Origin: Flavobacterium ammonificans
GTDB lineage: Bacteria; Bacteroidota; Bacteroidia; Flavobacteriales; Flavobacteriaceae
Direction of reading: 5' to 3'
Assembly (NCBI RefSeq): GCF_020886115.1
Contig: NZ_AP025185.1
Coordinates: forward strand, 1,116,001 to 1,180,000
DNA: 64,000 bases
Made by a program: the position numbers and the translations under genes. Below the pieces are notes generated by a model, which saw nothing but the letters and a program-made list of their open reading frames with translations, was not told where the DNA came from and searched no databases. Position 1 is the stretch's first letter. The number at the start of each line of letters is the position of its first letter. Positions 46,094 through 55,107 of this stretch are shown here, in pieces.

Positions 46094-47377
46094 ATGGATA
46101 TTGCAAAAATTCATGAGTTATTTTTAAAATGTACATCAGTTTCAATTGATACTCGAAAAATTCAGCCGAATTCTTTCTTTGTGGCAATTAAAGGAGATAA
46201 TTTTGACGCAAATACTTTTGCCAAAGAAGCGCTAGAAAAAGGAGCGTCTTATGTCGTAATTGATAACCCTGATTATTGTATTGATCAAAGAACTATTTTG
46301 GTTAACGACAGCCTAAAAACACTTCAGGAATTAGCACAGTATCATAGGAATTTTTTAAAACTTCCAATAATTGCTTTGACTGGTAGTAATGGTAAAACAA
46401 CTACAAAAGAGTTAATTTATGTCGTTCTTTCTTCAAAATATAGGACTAAAGCAACTGTTGGTAATTTAAATAACCACATTGGGGTTCCACTAACTTTACT
46501 CTCATTCAGTACAGATACTGAAATTGGAATTGTAGAAATGGGGGCTAATCATAAGAAGGAAATTGAATTTCTTTGTGAATTAGCTCAGCCTGATTATGGC
46601 TATATCACAAATTTTGGCAAAGCTCATCTAGAAGGTTTTGGCGGTGTTGAAGGTGTTATTGAAGGCAAAAGTGAAATGTATCACTTTTTATCAGATAAAA
46701 ATAAGTTAGCGTTTGTGAATTTAGAAGATCCGATTCAAGTTGAGAAAACAAATTCTTTACAGCATTATAGTTTTGGAATCAATAAATCGGAAGCTAATGT
46801 TTCTATTTCAGAAGTTACTGCGAATCCATTTGTAACTGTTGGATTTGAAAATTTAAAAATCGTATCGCATTTAATAGGATTGTATAATGCCAATAATATT
46901 AATGCAGCAATAGCTATTGGAAGTTATTTTAAAATCGATAAAGAAGCAATTAAAATAGCATTAGAAGGATATATTCCTGAAAATAATCGATCACAATTAG
47001 TTACTAAAGAGACGAATCAAATCATATTAGATGCTTACAATGCCAATCCAAGTAGTATGGCAGTCGCAATAGATAATTTTAAACAATTGGATAAGTCAAA
47101 CAAAATCGCAATTTTAGGAGATATGTTTGAATTAGGTGTCGAAAGCCTTCAGGAACACAAACAACTTGTAAATTCTTTATCAAATCAAAAAGATATTATT
47201 TGTCATTTTGTTGGACCTGATTTTTTTGCTAATTCTATAACTGGAGAAAATTTATTTTTTCATAAAGATTTTACAGATTTAGTGTCTTACATGCAAATTC
47301 ATCCAATAGACAAATCCACAATTTTAATTAAAGGTTCACGAGGTATGGCATTAGAACGTACTTTAGATTATTTATAA
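46094..47377 (+). CDS. murF: UDP-N-acetylmuramoyl-tripeptide--D-alanyl-D-alanine ligase
   Basis: 427 residues. It adds D-Ala-D-Ala to UDP-MurNAc-tripeptide in the cytoplasm. SVDTRKIQP-like SIDTRKIQPNSFFVAIKGDNFDAN is the N-terminal uridine-binding motif, IIALTGSNGKTTTKELIYVVL the ATP P-loop near residue 96, EMGANHKKEIEFLCELAQPDYGYITNFGKAHLEGFGG the central motif, and LDAYNANPSSM the C-terminal one. It follows gldJ by 64 bases but behind a terminator. Confidence 0.95.
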   Translation: MDIAKIHELFLKCTSVSIDTRKIQPNSFFVAIKGDNFDANTFAKEALEKGASYVVIDNPDYCIDQRTILVNDSLKTLQELAQYHRNFLKLPIIALTGSNGKTTTKELIYVVLSSKYRTKATVGNLNNHIGVPLTLLSFSTDTEIGIVEMGANHKKEIEFLCELAQPDYGYITNFGKAHLEGFGGVEGVIEGKSEMYHFLSDKNKLAFVNLEDPIQVEKTNSLQHYSFGINKSEANVSISEVTANPFVTVGFENLKIVSHLIGLYNANNINAAIAIGSYFKIDKEAIKIALEGYIPENNRSQLVTKETNQIILDAYNANPSSMAVAIDNFKQLDKSNKIAILGDMFELGVESLQEHKQLVNSLSNQKDIICHFVGPDFFANSITGENLFFHKDFTDLVSYMQIHPIDKSTILIKGSRGMALERTLDYL

Positions 47378-47409
47378 TATTTTTTACTGTTCAATTCAAC
47401 AATTCATTT

Positions 47410-48174
47410 ATGAAATTTAGCATTTTAGTCACTCTTGCTTGTTTAGTTTCATTAAGTTTATTTGCACAGACTAATCAGTTGAAGGATTTGATTTGGGCTG
47501 ATGAGTTTAATGTGAATGGAGCTCCAGATGCAACAAAATGGGCGTATGACATTGGGACAGGTGATTGGGGATGGGGTAACAATGAATCACAGTATTATAC
47601 CAATAGAGCCGAAAATGTAAAAGTTGAAGGCGGAGTTTTAAAAATCACCTCAAGAAAGGATACTTTCAGCGGAAGTAATTATACTTCAGCAAGAATTAAA
47701 ACTCAAGGCAAATTTTCGTTCAAATACGGAAGAGTCGAAATTAAAGCAAAACTTCCATCAGGAGGTGGAACTTGGCCGGCTTTATGGATGTTAGGTAATA
47801 ATATCACTACAGGGGGATGGCCAGCTTGTGGAGAAATTGATATAATGGAACATGTAGGTAATGTGCCTAATAAAATTCATGGAACCCTTCATTATCCAAA
47901 TTTTTCTGGTGGTAACGCTGTTTCTAGAACTATTAATATTACTAACGCTTCCTCTGAATTTCATATTTACACTTTAGATTGGAGAGCGGATACTATCAAA
48001 TTCTACGTAGATGGTACTTTATTCCATACATTTAATAATAGTGCTTCTTTACCATTTAATCAGAATTTTTTCTTGATTGTTAATAGTGCAATGGGAGGAA
48101 ATTTTGGGGGAAAAATCGACCCTAATTTTGTATCGTCTACTTTTGAGATTGATTATATAAGAGTTTACAACTAA
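47410..48174 (+). CDS. Secreted GH16 beta-glucanase (laminarinase-like)
   Basis: 254 residues. A signal peptide (MKFSILVTLACLVSLSLFAQ) precedes a single GH16 domain: LIWADEFNVNGAPDATKWAYDIGTG, GRVEIKAKLPSGGGTWPALWMLG, and the catalytic GEIDIMEHVG (ExDxME) near residue 141, with DWRADTIKFYVDGTLF later. No carbohydrate-binding module or type IX sorting domain is attached. It should cut beta-1,3 or mixed-linkage glucan outside the cytoplasm. First gene of the glucan cluster. Confidence 0.92.
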   Translation: MKFSILVTLACLVSLSLFAQTNQLKDLIWADEFNVNGAPDATKWAYDIGTGDWGWGNNESQYYTNRAENVKVEGGVLKITSRKDTFSGSNYTSARIKTQGKFSFKYGRVEIKAKLPSGGGTWPALWMLGNNITTGGWPACGEIDIMEHVGNVPNKIHGTLHYPNFSGGNAVSRTINITNASSEFHIYTLDWRADTIKFYVDGTLFHTFNNSASLPFNQNFFLIVNSAMGGNFGGKIDPNFVSSTFEIDYIRVYN

Positions 48175-48307
48175 TTTATTTATTTTTCGTATTGTAAAAC
48201 TACTTGCGATTACGTAATTAAACAGGTTAGAGTAGTCATTAGGTTTTTTTGCTATATAATAACTTAATAGGATTGCGTAAATTAATTCATTGATTAAAAT
48301 AATAAAT

Positions 48308-49747
48308 ATGGTTCTATTTTCAATATTCAGTTGGATTGTAATGTTCTTTAATGGGTCACTATATACTGATGCTTTTTCGTTTTCAAATAGCTCATTTCAA
48401 TATCCTGTGTTTGAAAATAAAGTAGATTGTTGGGTTACAAATGCAAATAGAAGTATTTATTTACAAAAGCAAAATGGTTTTTTGACATTTCAAAGTGGTA
48501 AATTAGAAAGTGTTAATATACAAGTTGACGATTCTCATACTTACCAGACTATAGACGGATTTGGTTACACATTAACAGGAGGGAGTGCACAAAGTATCAA
48601 CAAATTAAATTCTCAAAAGCGAAAAGAATTATTGCAAGAATTATTCGGTTATAATGAGAATTCCATCAAGATAAGTTATTTGCGAATTAGTATTGGTGCA
48701 TCTGATTTGAATGCTACGCCTTTTACTTATAATGACTTACCTGCTGGACAAACGGACGTTAGTTTATCTCAATTTAGTTTATCGCCCGATAATGATGATC
48801 TAATTCCAATGCTAAAAGAAATTATAGCAATTAATCCTCATATTAAGATTTTAGCCACCCCATGGTCCCCACCAACTTGGATGAAAAATAATAATAGTTT
48901 CATTGGCGGAAGTCTAAAGCCTGAGTATTACGGGGTATATGCAGCTTATTTTGTCAAGTATATTCAAAAAATGAAAGATGAGGGTATTTCTATTTCGGCA
49001 ATTACTCCACAAAATGAACCTTTACATCCCGGAAACAATCCAAGTATGTTTATGTCAGCAGAACAACAAGCTAGTTTTATTAAAAACCATTTAGGGCCTG
49101 CTTTTGCCAATGCCAATATAACAACAAAAATAATTATATACGATCACAATTGTGACAGACCTGATTATCCTATGTCAATTTTAAATGATCCTATTGCCAA
49201 TGCTTTTATTGACGGTTCAGCTTTTCATTTATATGCTGGTGATATAAGTGCTTTAACGACTGTTTATGATGCTTATCCTAATAAAAATTTATATTTCACT
49301 GAGCAATACACAGGAACTTCAGGAACTTTTGTAGGTGATTTAAAATGGCATATGAAAAATGTAATTATTGGCTCTATACGTAATTGGAGTAAAGTGGCTT
49401 TGGAATGGAATTTAGCTAATGATGCTAATTTTGGTCCACATACGCATGGAGGATGTACAACCTGTAAAGGAGCAATTACAATTAATAGTTCTGATAGTTA
49501 TGAGCGTAATGTGAGTTATTATATTATAGCACATGTTTCAAAATTTGTTCCTCCGGGTTCCGTTCGTATTGCATCTACTCAAAAAGGCAATATAAATTCG
49601 ATTGCATTTAAAACACCAGAAGGGAAAAAAGTGCTAATTTTGGAAAATGATGGAGATGCCAATGAAAAATGCACAATTGAATACAATCAAAAATTATTTT
49701 CAACTTCGCTTGATGGAGGGTCTGTAGCTACTTTTATTTGGAATTAA
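48308..49747 (+). CDS. GH30-family beta-glycosidase
   Basis: 479 residues from the ATG at 48308; the open frame begins with a TTG at 48290. A hydrophobic N-terminus (MVLFSIFSWIVMFFNGSLY) is probably a signal segment. The domain is GH30: YQTIDGFGYTLTGGSAQSI near residue 80, ILATPWSPPTWMKNNNSFIGGSLKPEYYGVYAAYFVKYIQKMKDEGI, acid/base Glu in ITPQNEPLHPGNNP, nucleophile Glu in LYFTEQYTGTSG. Such enzymes act on beta-1,6-glucan or glucosides. It follows the GH16 gene. Confidence 0.92.
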   Translation: MVLFSIFSWIVMFFNGSLYTDAFSFSNSSFQYPVFENKVDCWVTNANRSIYLQKQNGFLTFQSGKLESVNIQVDDSHTYQTIDGFGYTLTGGSAQSINKLNSQKRKELLQELFGYNENSIKISYLRISIGASDLNATPFTYNDLPAGQTDVSLSQFSLSPDNDDLIPMLKEIIAINPHIKILATPWSPPTWMKNNNSFIGGSLKPEYYGVYAAYFVKYIQKMKDEGISISAITPQNEPLHPGNNPSMFMSAEQQASFIKNHLGPAFANANITTKIIIYDHNCDRPDYPMSILNDPIANAFIDGSAFHLYAGDISALTTVYDAYPNKNLYFTEQYTGTSGTFVGDLKWHMKNVIIGSIRNWSKVALEWNLANDANFGPHTHGGCTTCKGAITINSSDSYERNVSYYIIAHVSKFVPPGSVRIASTQKGNINSIAFKTPEGKKVLILENDGDANEKCTIEYNQKLFSTSLDGGSVATFIWN

Positions 49748-49827
49748 TTACGCTATCGTCTAAATCAAATACCAAACAATCTTAATGCAAAAAACACTAA
49801 CAAAACCATAAATTTAATTCAACACAA

Positions 49828-52053
49828 ATGAAAAATACGACTATTCTTGGATTATTATTAGTATCCTTTCTAGGCTTTTCACAACAGAAAACAATTGACC
49901 AAAGAGTAGAGGCTTTGCTTAAGCAAATGACTTTGGAAGAAAAAATAGGTCAGTTGAACCAATATACAGGCAACAATCAGGCTACGGGCCCAATTACTAT
50001 TAATCCTAATAAAGAAGCCGAAATCAAAAGCGGTTTGATTGGATCGATGCTAAATGTGATTGGAACAAAATATACCCGTCAATATCAAGAATTAGCCATG
50101 CAATCGCGATTGAAAATTCCATTGTTGTTTGGTCAAGACGTAATTCATGGGTATAAAACTACGTTTCCAATTCCTTTAGCCGAAGCGGCAAGTTGGGATC
50201 TAGAAGCTATTGAGTTAGGTGCGCGAATTGCAGCTGTTGAAGCTTCGGCTAGTGGTATTCACTGGACTTTTGCACCTATGGTTGATATTTCTCGTGATCC
50301 AAGATGGGGACGTGTTATGGAAGGTGCTGGTGAGGATACCTATTTAGGATCTAAAATTGCTTTTGCTAGAGTAAAAGGATTTCAAGGAAACTTAGGCGAT
50401 GTGAATTCGGTGATGGCTTGTGTGAAACATTTTGTTGGTTATGGTGCTGCTGTTGGAGGAAGAGATTATAATTCAGTAGATATGAGTGATAGAATGTTGT
50501 GGGAAACGTATTTACCTCCATTCAAAGCCGCTTTGGATGCGGGTGCTGCAACGTTTATGAATTCATTTAACGATTTGAATGGTGTGCCAGCTACGGGGAA
50601 TAAATTTTTGCAAAGAGACATCTTAAAAGGCAAATGGAATTTTCAAGGATTTGTGGTTTCCGACTGGGGTTCAATTGGCGAAATGGTCAATCACGGGAAT
50701 GTAAAAGACAATAAAGAAGCCGCACAGTTAGCTATTACAGCTGGAAGTGATATGGATATGGAAAGTAATGCGTATCGTTATAATTTGGCGCAATTAGTAC
50801 AAGAAGGGAAAGTTGATGTAGCTTTGATTGATGATGCAGTAAAGCGTATTCTTCGTAAAAAATTTGAGTTGGGGTTATTTGAAGATCCTTATAAATATTC
50901 CAATCCAAAGCGTGAGGCTAAAGAATTAAATAATCCGTTGCACCGAAAAATTGCACGTGATATGGCAGCAAAAAGTATTGTTTTGTTGAAAAATGAAAAA
51001 CAGCTTTTGCCTTTGTCTAAAGACGTAAAAAAGATTGCTTTTATTGGGCCATTAGTAAAGGAGCATAAAGAAAATATAGGATTTTGGGCAGTGGAATTAC
51101 CTGAATTAGATTACACTAAAGAAGTGGTTTCGCAATGGCAAGGTTTACAAAATAAAGTAGGGAAGAACACACAGCTATTGTATGCTAAAGGATGTGAAAT
51201 CGAAGGAAACAATAGAGATGGATTTGCTGAAGCAATTGCTGTGGCAAATCAAGCAGATGTGGTGATTGTAAGTATTGGAGAAAGAGGCAATATGAGTGGT
51301 GAAGCCAAAAGCCGAAGCAATATTCATATTCCTGGAGTTCAGGAAGAATTAGTACAAGCACTTCAAGCTACGGGTAAACCAGTTGTTGTTTTAATCAATG
51401 CTGGTCGACCACTTGTGTTTAATCAAACTGCAGATACTGCTCAAACTATCTTGTACACATGGTGGTTAGGAACTGAGGCAGGTAATGCTATAGCGGATGT
51501 GCTGTTCGGAGATTATAATCCGTCGGGTAAATTGCCAATGACTTTTCCAAGAGAGGAAGGACAGTTGCCAATTTATTACAATCACTTCAACACTGGAAGA
51601 CCTGCTCCAAATGAGACAGCTTTCAATTATGTTTCAGCTTATACCGACCTGAAGAATAGTCCAAAGTTTGCTTTTGGACACGGTTTAAGTTATACTACTT
51701 TTAATTACTCTGATTTGAAATTGTCAAAAAATAAAATTATGGATACTGAAACTATAGAAGTTAGTTTTCAGTTAACCAATGGAGGGAAATTTGCAGGAAA
51801 TGAGGTGGTGCAATTGTATTTAAGAGACAAAGTAGGGTCGGTAGTTCGACCAATTATTGAGTTGAAAGATTTTCAAAAAGTCTATTTGAATGCAGGGGAA
51901 ACCAAAACCATTCAGTTTACAATTGACAAAGAAAAATTAGCATTCTACAATGAAAAATTAGAGTGGAATACAGAAGCTGGTGATTTTGATTTGATGATCG
52001 GAACCTCTTCATCTGGTATTCGTTTGAAAGCGGGTTTTGAATTAGTAAAATGA
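49828..52053 (+). CDS. bglX: Periplasmic GH3 beta-glucosidase
   Basis: 741 residues. A signal peptide (MKNTTILGLLLVSFLGFSQ) precedes the GH3 domains: LLFGQDVIHGYKTTFPIPLAEAASWD, RDPRWGRVMEGAGEDTYLGS, KHFVGYGAAVGGRDYNSVDMSD, nucleophile Asp in FQGFVVSDWGSIGEMVNHG near residue 285, then the second domain with GERGNMSGEAKSRSN and a fibronectin-III-like C-terminus (VVQLYLRDKVGSVVRPIIELKDFQKVYL). It should release glucose from glucan oligomers made by the GH16 and GH30 enzymes. Confidence 0.94.
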   Translation: MKNTTILGLLLVSFLGFSQQKTIDQRVEALLKQMTLEEKIGQLNQYTGNNQATGPITINPNKEAEIKSGLIGSMLNVIGTKYTRQYQELAMQSRLKIPLLFGQDVIHGYKTTFPIPLAEAASWDLEAIELGARIAAVEASASGIHWTFAPMVDISRDPRWGRVMEGAGEDTYLGSKIAFARVKGFQGNLGDVNSVMACVKHFVGYGAAVGGRDYNSVDMSDRMLWETYLPPFKAALDAGAATFMNSFNDLNGVPATGNKFLQRDILKGKWNFQGFVVSDWGSIGEMVNHGNVKDNKEAAQLAITAGSDMDMESNAYRYNLAQLVQEGKVDVALIDDAVKRILRKKFELGLFEDPYKYSNPKREAKELNNPLHRKIARDMAAKSIVLLKNEKQLLPLSKDVKKIAFIGPLVKEHKENIGFWAVELPELDYTKEVVSQWQGLQNKVGKNTQLLYAKGCEIEGNNRDGFAEAIAVANQADVVIVSIGERGNMSGEAKSRSNIHIPGVQEELVQALQATGKPVVVLINAGRPLVFNQTADTAQTILYTWWLGTEAGNAIADVLFGDYNPSGKLPMTFPREEGQLPIYYNHFNTGRPAPNETAFNYVSAYTDLKNSPKFAFGHGLSYTTFNYSDLKLSKNKIMDTETIEVSFQLTNGGKFAGNEVVQLYLRDKVGSVVRPIIELKDFQKVYLNAGETKTIQFTIDKEKLAFYNEKLEWNTEAGDFDLMIGTSSSGIRLKAGFELVK

Positions 52054-52224
52054 TTTAAATAGTCTACTTTTAAAGAGAGTACTATTGTATAGTGTACAAA
52101 GGGATGTTAATTTTTTAAACATCCCTTTGTATTTTTATGATTATTTATAAATTTTGTCCGTTTGGGTTTATATAGTATATTCGTTGCACCCAAAAAAACA
52201 GACAACAAAACTAAAATTAATTCC

Positions 52225-52980
52225 ATGTTAAAAGAGGTTATAGCTAACAAAGAAAATTACCAACCTGGTTTATCTACGGATTGTGTTATTTTTGGTTTTC
52301 ATGATAACCAATTGAAAGTCTTGTTGATCAAAACAAAATACTCCGAGGATTGGGCTTTACCTGGAGGGTTTGTTCGCGTCGATGAAAGTATTGACGAAGG
52401 AGCGGTAAATGTCTTGCAAAGAAGAACCGGTTTAAAAGGAATTTTTCTACGCCAGTTTGCGACTTTTGGCAAAGTGAATCGAAATCCGATAGCGTTTAGT
52501 CAAAAAGTAGTCAATTTTTTTGGTATTCCCAAAGAAGAAGCGCTATGGTATCAAAGACGTTTTGTAACTATAGGGTATTATGCGTTAGTCGATTTTTTAC
52601 AAGCCGTTCCGCAACCGGAAGGAAATAGTGAAGTAGTGGAGTGGATTGATATTAATTGCATTCCTTCTTTGATTTTAGATCACAAAGAAATTTTTGACAA
52701 AGCGCTCGAAACTCTTCGAATGGAATTAAATCTAGTTCCTGTGGGCTATAATTTATTACCTGAAAAATTTACGATTCCTCAATTGCAAAAATTATACGAA
52801 ACTATTTTAGGGAGAAAACTAGACCGTCGAAATTTTCTAAGAAAAATAACTTCGATAGGTATTTTAAACAAGTTAGACGAAAAGAAAAGTAATGTGGCAC
52901 ACAAAGCACCTAACTTATATTCATTTGACAAAGAACGATACAAAACGGTTTTAAATAATGGTTTGCACCAAGGTTGGTAA
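52225..52980 (+). CDS. Nudix-winged-helix (NrtR/AraR-type) transcriptional regulator
   Basis: 251 residues from the ATG at 52225; the upstream in-frame TTG at 52162 lies in the likely promoter. Residues about 15-150 form a Nudix-like domain, but the Nudix box GGFVRVDESIDEGAVNVLQRRTGLKG has QRRTG where hydrolases have REETG, so catalysis is probably lost and the domain senses a ligand. The C-terminus (FTIPQLQKLYETILGRKLDRRNFLRKI) is a winged helix. In Bacteroidetes such proteins control sugar catabolism; neighbouring GH genes suggest glucan or glucose control. Confidence 0.85.
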   Translation: MLKEVIANKENYQPGLSTDCVIFGFHDNQLKVLLIKTKYSEDWALPGGFVRVDESIDEGAVNVLQRRTGLKGIFLRQFATFGKVNRNPIAFSQKVVNFFGIPKEEALWYQRRFVTIGYYALVDFLQAVPQPEGNSEVVEWIDINCIPSLILDHKEIFDKALETLRMELNLVPVGYNLLPEKFTIPQLQKLYETILGRKLDRRNFLRKITSIGILNKLDEKKSNVAHKAPNLYSFDKERYKTVLNNGLHQGW

Positions 52981-52995
52981 AATTAATTGTTTAAT

Positions 52996-53029
52996 AAAAA
53001 AGGCTTGTCTTATTAGACAAGCCTTTTTT
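52996..53029. terminator. Bidirectional terminator between regulator and GH13 gene
   Basis: AAAAAAGGCTTGTCT (52996-53010) and AGACAAGCCTTTTTT (53015-53029) are exact complements around TATT. A and T runs lie on both sides, so it can stop both convergent transcripts. Confidence 0.92.
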
Positions 53030-53031
53030 AT

Positions 53032-54768
53032 TTATAATGTTTTCACTTCATCTGATTCTGTATATTGAATCGAAAATTCGTGCGTGGTTAGATTTGCTTT
53101 CAATTGTGCCAATTCGGCTCCGTTTCTCCAAATTAGATTCAATTCGTTTTCAGAAGTTTGACCAAATTCTAAAGTTCCTGAGAAGGCTTTACATGTGTTA
53201 CGCAAACGCAACATGTCCAATTGTTTTAGGACTACTTCTTTTTTTAATCCTTCTTGAATAGCTTCTAAACTTAAGGTGGTTCGGTTGATTTCTTTGTGAC
53301 CGTCTTTTCCTGCTTTTTCAACTCCAACATAATCATTCTTCCCTGCAAAAATATCCAAATACCAGATTTGAGGAATTCCAGGCATAAAGAGTTGGATTGC
53401 TCTAGCTAAGGCTAATTTTTGTTCGCTTTCACCCAAAGCACTAAAGTAAGTCGCATTCACTTGGTAATACGATATTTTTTTACCATCTGCACCATATAAG
53501 TTTTTTACCAATCCGCCGCGTTCGATGATGAGGTTCATCAAGTCTTCGATTTCATTGTCTTCCAATAATCCTTTTTGGTACACGCCATCCACTTCTTTTC
53601 CTTTCAAATCTAGAACAGGAATTCCATCGTGGCAACCCAACATGTTTACTGTTTTTAAACCTTTGGTAATTATATCCTTTGCCCAAGTCACAATTGCTTT
53701 GTTTGATCCTTTTTCAATGGCATGAATACACAAACCAGGTAAGAAGAAATCATAAATAGCATAACCTTCCTTGGCTACTTCTTCGTGTAAATGCAAACCG
53801 TATTCAGCATGGATTTCCGGTAATAACTCTAAATTATTTCTTTTGGCAATTTCATTGATTCGTGCTAGATAATCCCAAGTTCCCGGTTTGTTAAAGAAAT
53901 TACTTTCCCCAATAGCTTTGTGCAAATACGCAAAGGCATCCAAACGCAAAATCTGTCCGCCGTAACTCGCTACTTTTGCCAAAACATCTTCATAAAACTC
54001 CCAAACCAAAGGCGAATTAGCGTTTACGTCCATCTGGCCTAAATATTCTCTTTTGTTGTTTACAATTTTTAGTACTTCAGAAGTTAGTTGAGCATTTAAA
54101 CCTAAATCAATAGTTTGAATATCATTGTTCTCCTCAATAGCACGGTTTATTGTTTCACAAATCACACTAGCTTGATCAGTTGTAATTTCAGTTAGCGATT
54201 GTAGATCGGATACCGTTATTTTTTGAAGGGTTACTTTTTGATAAAAAGTGTTCCAATACGGGCGTTCTTGGCCGTCAGGGAAAACAATATTTAAAATGGG
54301 TAATCCTGATTTTCGCATGAACAATTTGTCCAAATACTCTTTGTTTGGAATAATGACGCCATCTTCTCCAAGTGTTCCGTTGCCTTTCCAAAATTCATTC
54401 CAGTCAATGAAGAAGTCTTTGAATTTTGATTGATCTCCTTTGGCAATTAAATCTTTAAATTGGGGAGAGGCTACCGATAAGTGATTTAAAACAATGTCAA
54501 ATTTCAGTTGAATATTTAATGCTTTCAAAGCTTCAATATCTTGTTTTGAAACTAATTCTTCATTGATATCATAATTAACAATAGAAAACCCTCGATCTAA
54601 GTCACTATTAAAAAAAGTGGGTAGCACATAAAAAAGAGAAAAAGTATCCTTGAATTCGGGTAGTTGCAGCATGCTGACAATATCCTTTAGATTTTTTCCA
54701 ATACTATCAGGATAAGCGTTCAGCATGACGCCTTTGGCTATACTATTAGGAGTTGTGTTTGATGCCAT
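53032..54768 (-). CDS. GH13 sucrose phosphorylase-like enzyme
   Basis: 578 residues, alpha-amylase fold. No signal peptide is seen, so it is cytoplasmic. FSLFYVLPTFFNSDLDRGFSIVNYD and LKFDIVLNHLS are early GH13 segments; nucleophile Asp in ILRLDAFAYLHKAIG, acid Glu in LELLPEIHAEYG and Asp in NMLGCHDGIPVLDLKG complete the triad; GIPQIWYLDIFAGKND follows. The pattern is that of GH13_18 phosphorylases (sucrose or glucosylglycerate). Function in the glucan cluster is inferred from position only. Confidence 0.85.
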   Translation of the reverse strand: MASNTTPNSIAKGVMLNAYPDSIGKNLKDIVSMLQLPEFKDTFSLFYVLPTFFNSDLDRGFSIVNYDINEELVSKQDIEALKALNIQLKFDIVLNHLSVASPQFKDLIAKGDQSKFKDFFIDWNEFWKGNGTLGEDGVIIPNKEYLDKLFMRKSGLPILNIVFPDGQERPYWNTFYQKVTLQKITVSDLQSLTEITTDQASVICETINRAIEENNDIQTIDLGLNAQLTSEVLKIVNNKREYLGQMDVNANSPLVWEFYEDVLAKVASYGGQILRLDAFAYLHKAIGESNFFNKPGTWDYLARINEIAKRNNLELLPEIHAEYGLHLHEEVAKEGYAIYDFFLPGLCIHAIEKGSNKAIVTWAKDIITKGLKTVNMLGCHDGIPVLDLKGKEVDGVYQKGLLEDNEIEDLMNLIIERGGLVKNLYGADGKKISYYQVNATYFSALGESEQKLALARAIQLFMPGIPQIWYLDIFAGKNDYVGVEKAGKDGHKEINRTTLSLEAIQEGLKKEVVLKQLDMLRLRNTCKAFSGTLEFGQTSENELNLIWRNGAELAQLKANLTTHEFSIQYTESDEVKTL

Positions 54769-54912
54769 TGTCTAGTGTAATTTGTTGTGTGTTGTTTTGC
54801 TTTGAGAATTTTGATGATTTGCTCTGATCGACGTAAAGTTAATAATAAAAAGTGCGAACTTAAAGCTGTGAAATTTATTTACTGTAAAATGAGTAATTAG
54901 AATTCATAAAAA

Positions 54913-54938
54913 AAACTCCTTAATTTCTTAAGGAGTTT
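54913..54938 (-). terminator. Terminator after tRNA-Val
   Basis: AAACTCCTTAA (54913-54923) pairs with TTAAGGAGTTT (54928-54938); the A run upstream on the + strand gives T residues on the - strand after the tRNA. Confidence 0.85.
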
Positions 54939-54945
54939 TAATCGG

Positions 54946-55020
54946 TGGGCGATGAGGGGTTCGAACCCCCGACCCCCTCGGTGTAAACGAGGTGCTCTGA
55001 ACCAGCTGAGCTAATCGCCC
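54946..55020 (-). tRNA. tRNA-Val (TAC)
   Basis: On the - strand the acceptor GGGCGAT pairs with ATCGCCC, followed by the discriminator A. The D arm is GCTCAGCTGGTTCAGAGC, the anticodon loop TTTACAC gives TAC, and the T arm is CGGGG-GTTCGAA-CCCC. The 3' CCA is not encoded (ACCG). It stands alone upstream of the GH13 gene. Confidence 0.97.
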
Positions 55021-55107
55021 GATTGCAATTCGTAAATTTTCATTCCCTTATTGCGAGTGCAAATATACAGCTGTTTTTTGTATTTGCAAGAAAAAATGTA
55101 AAAAAAA

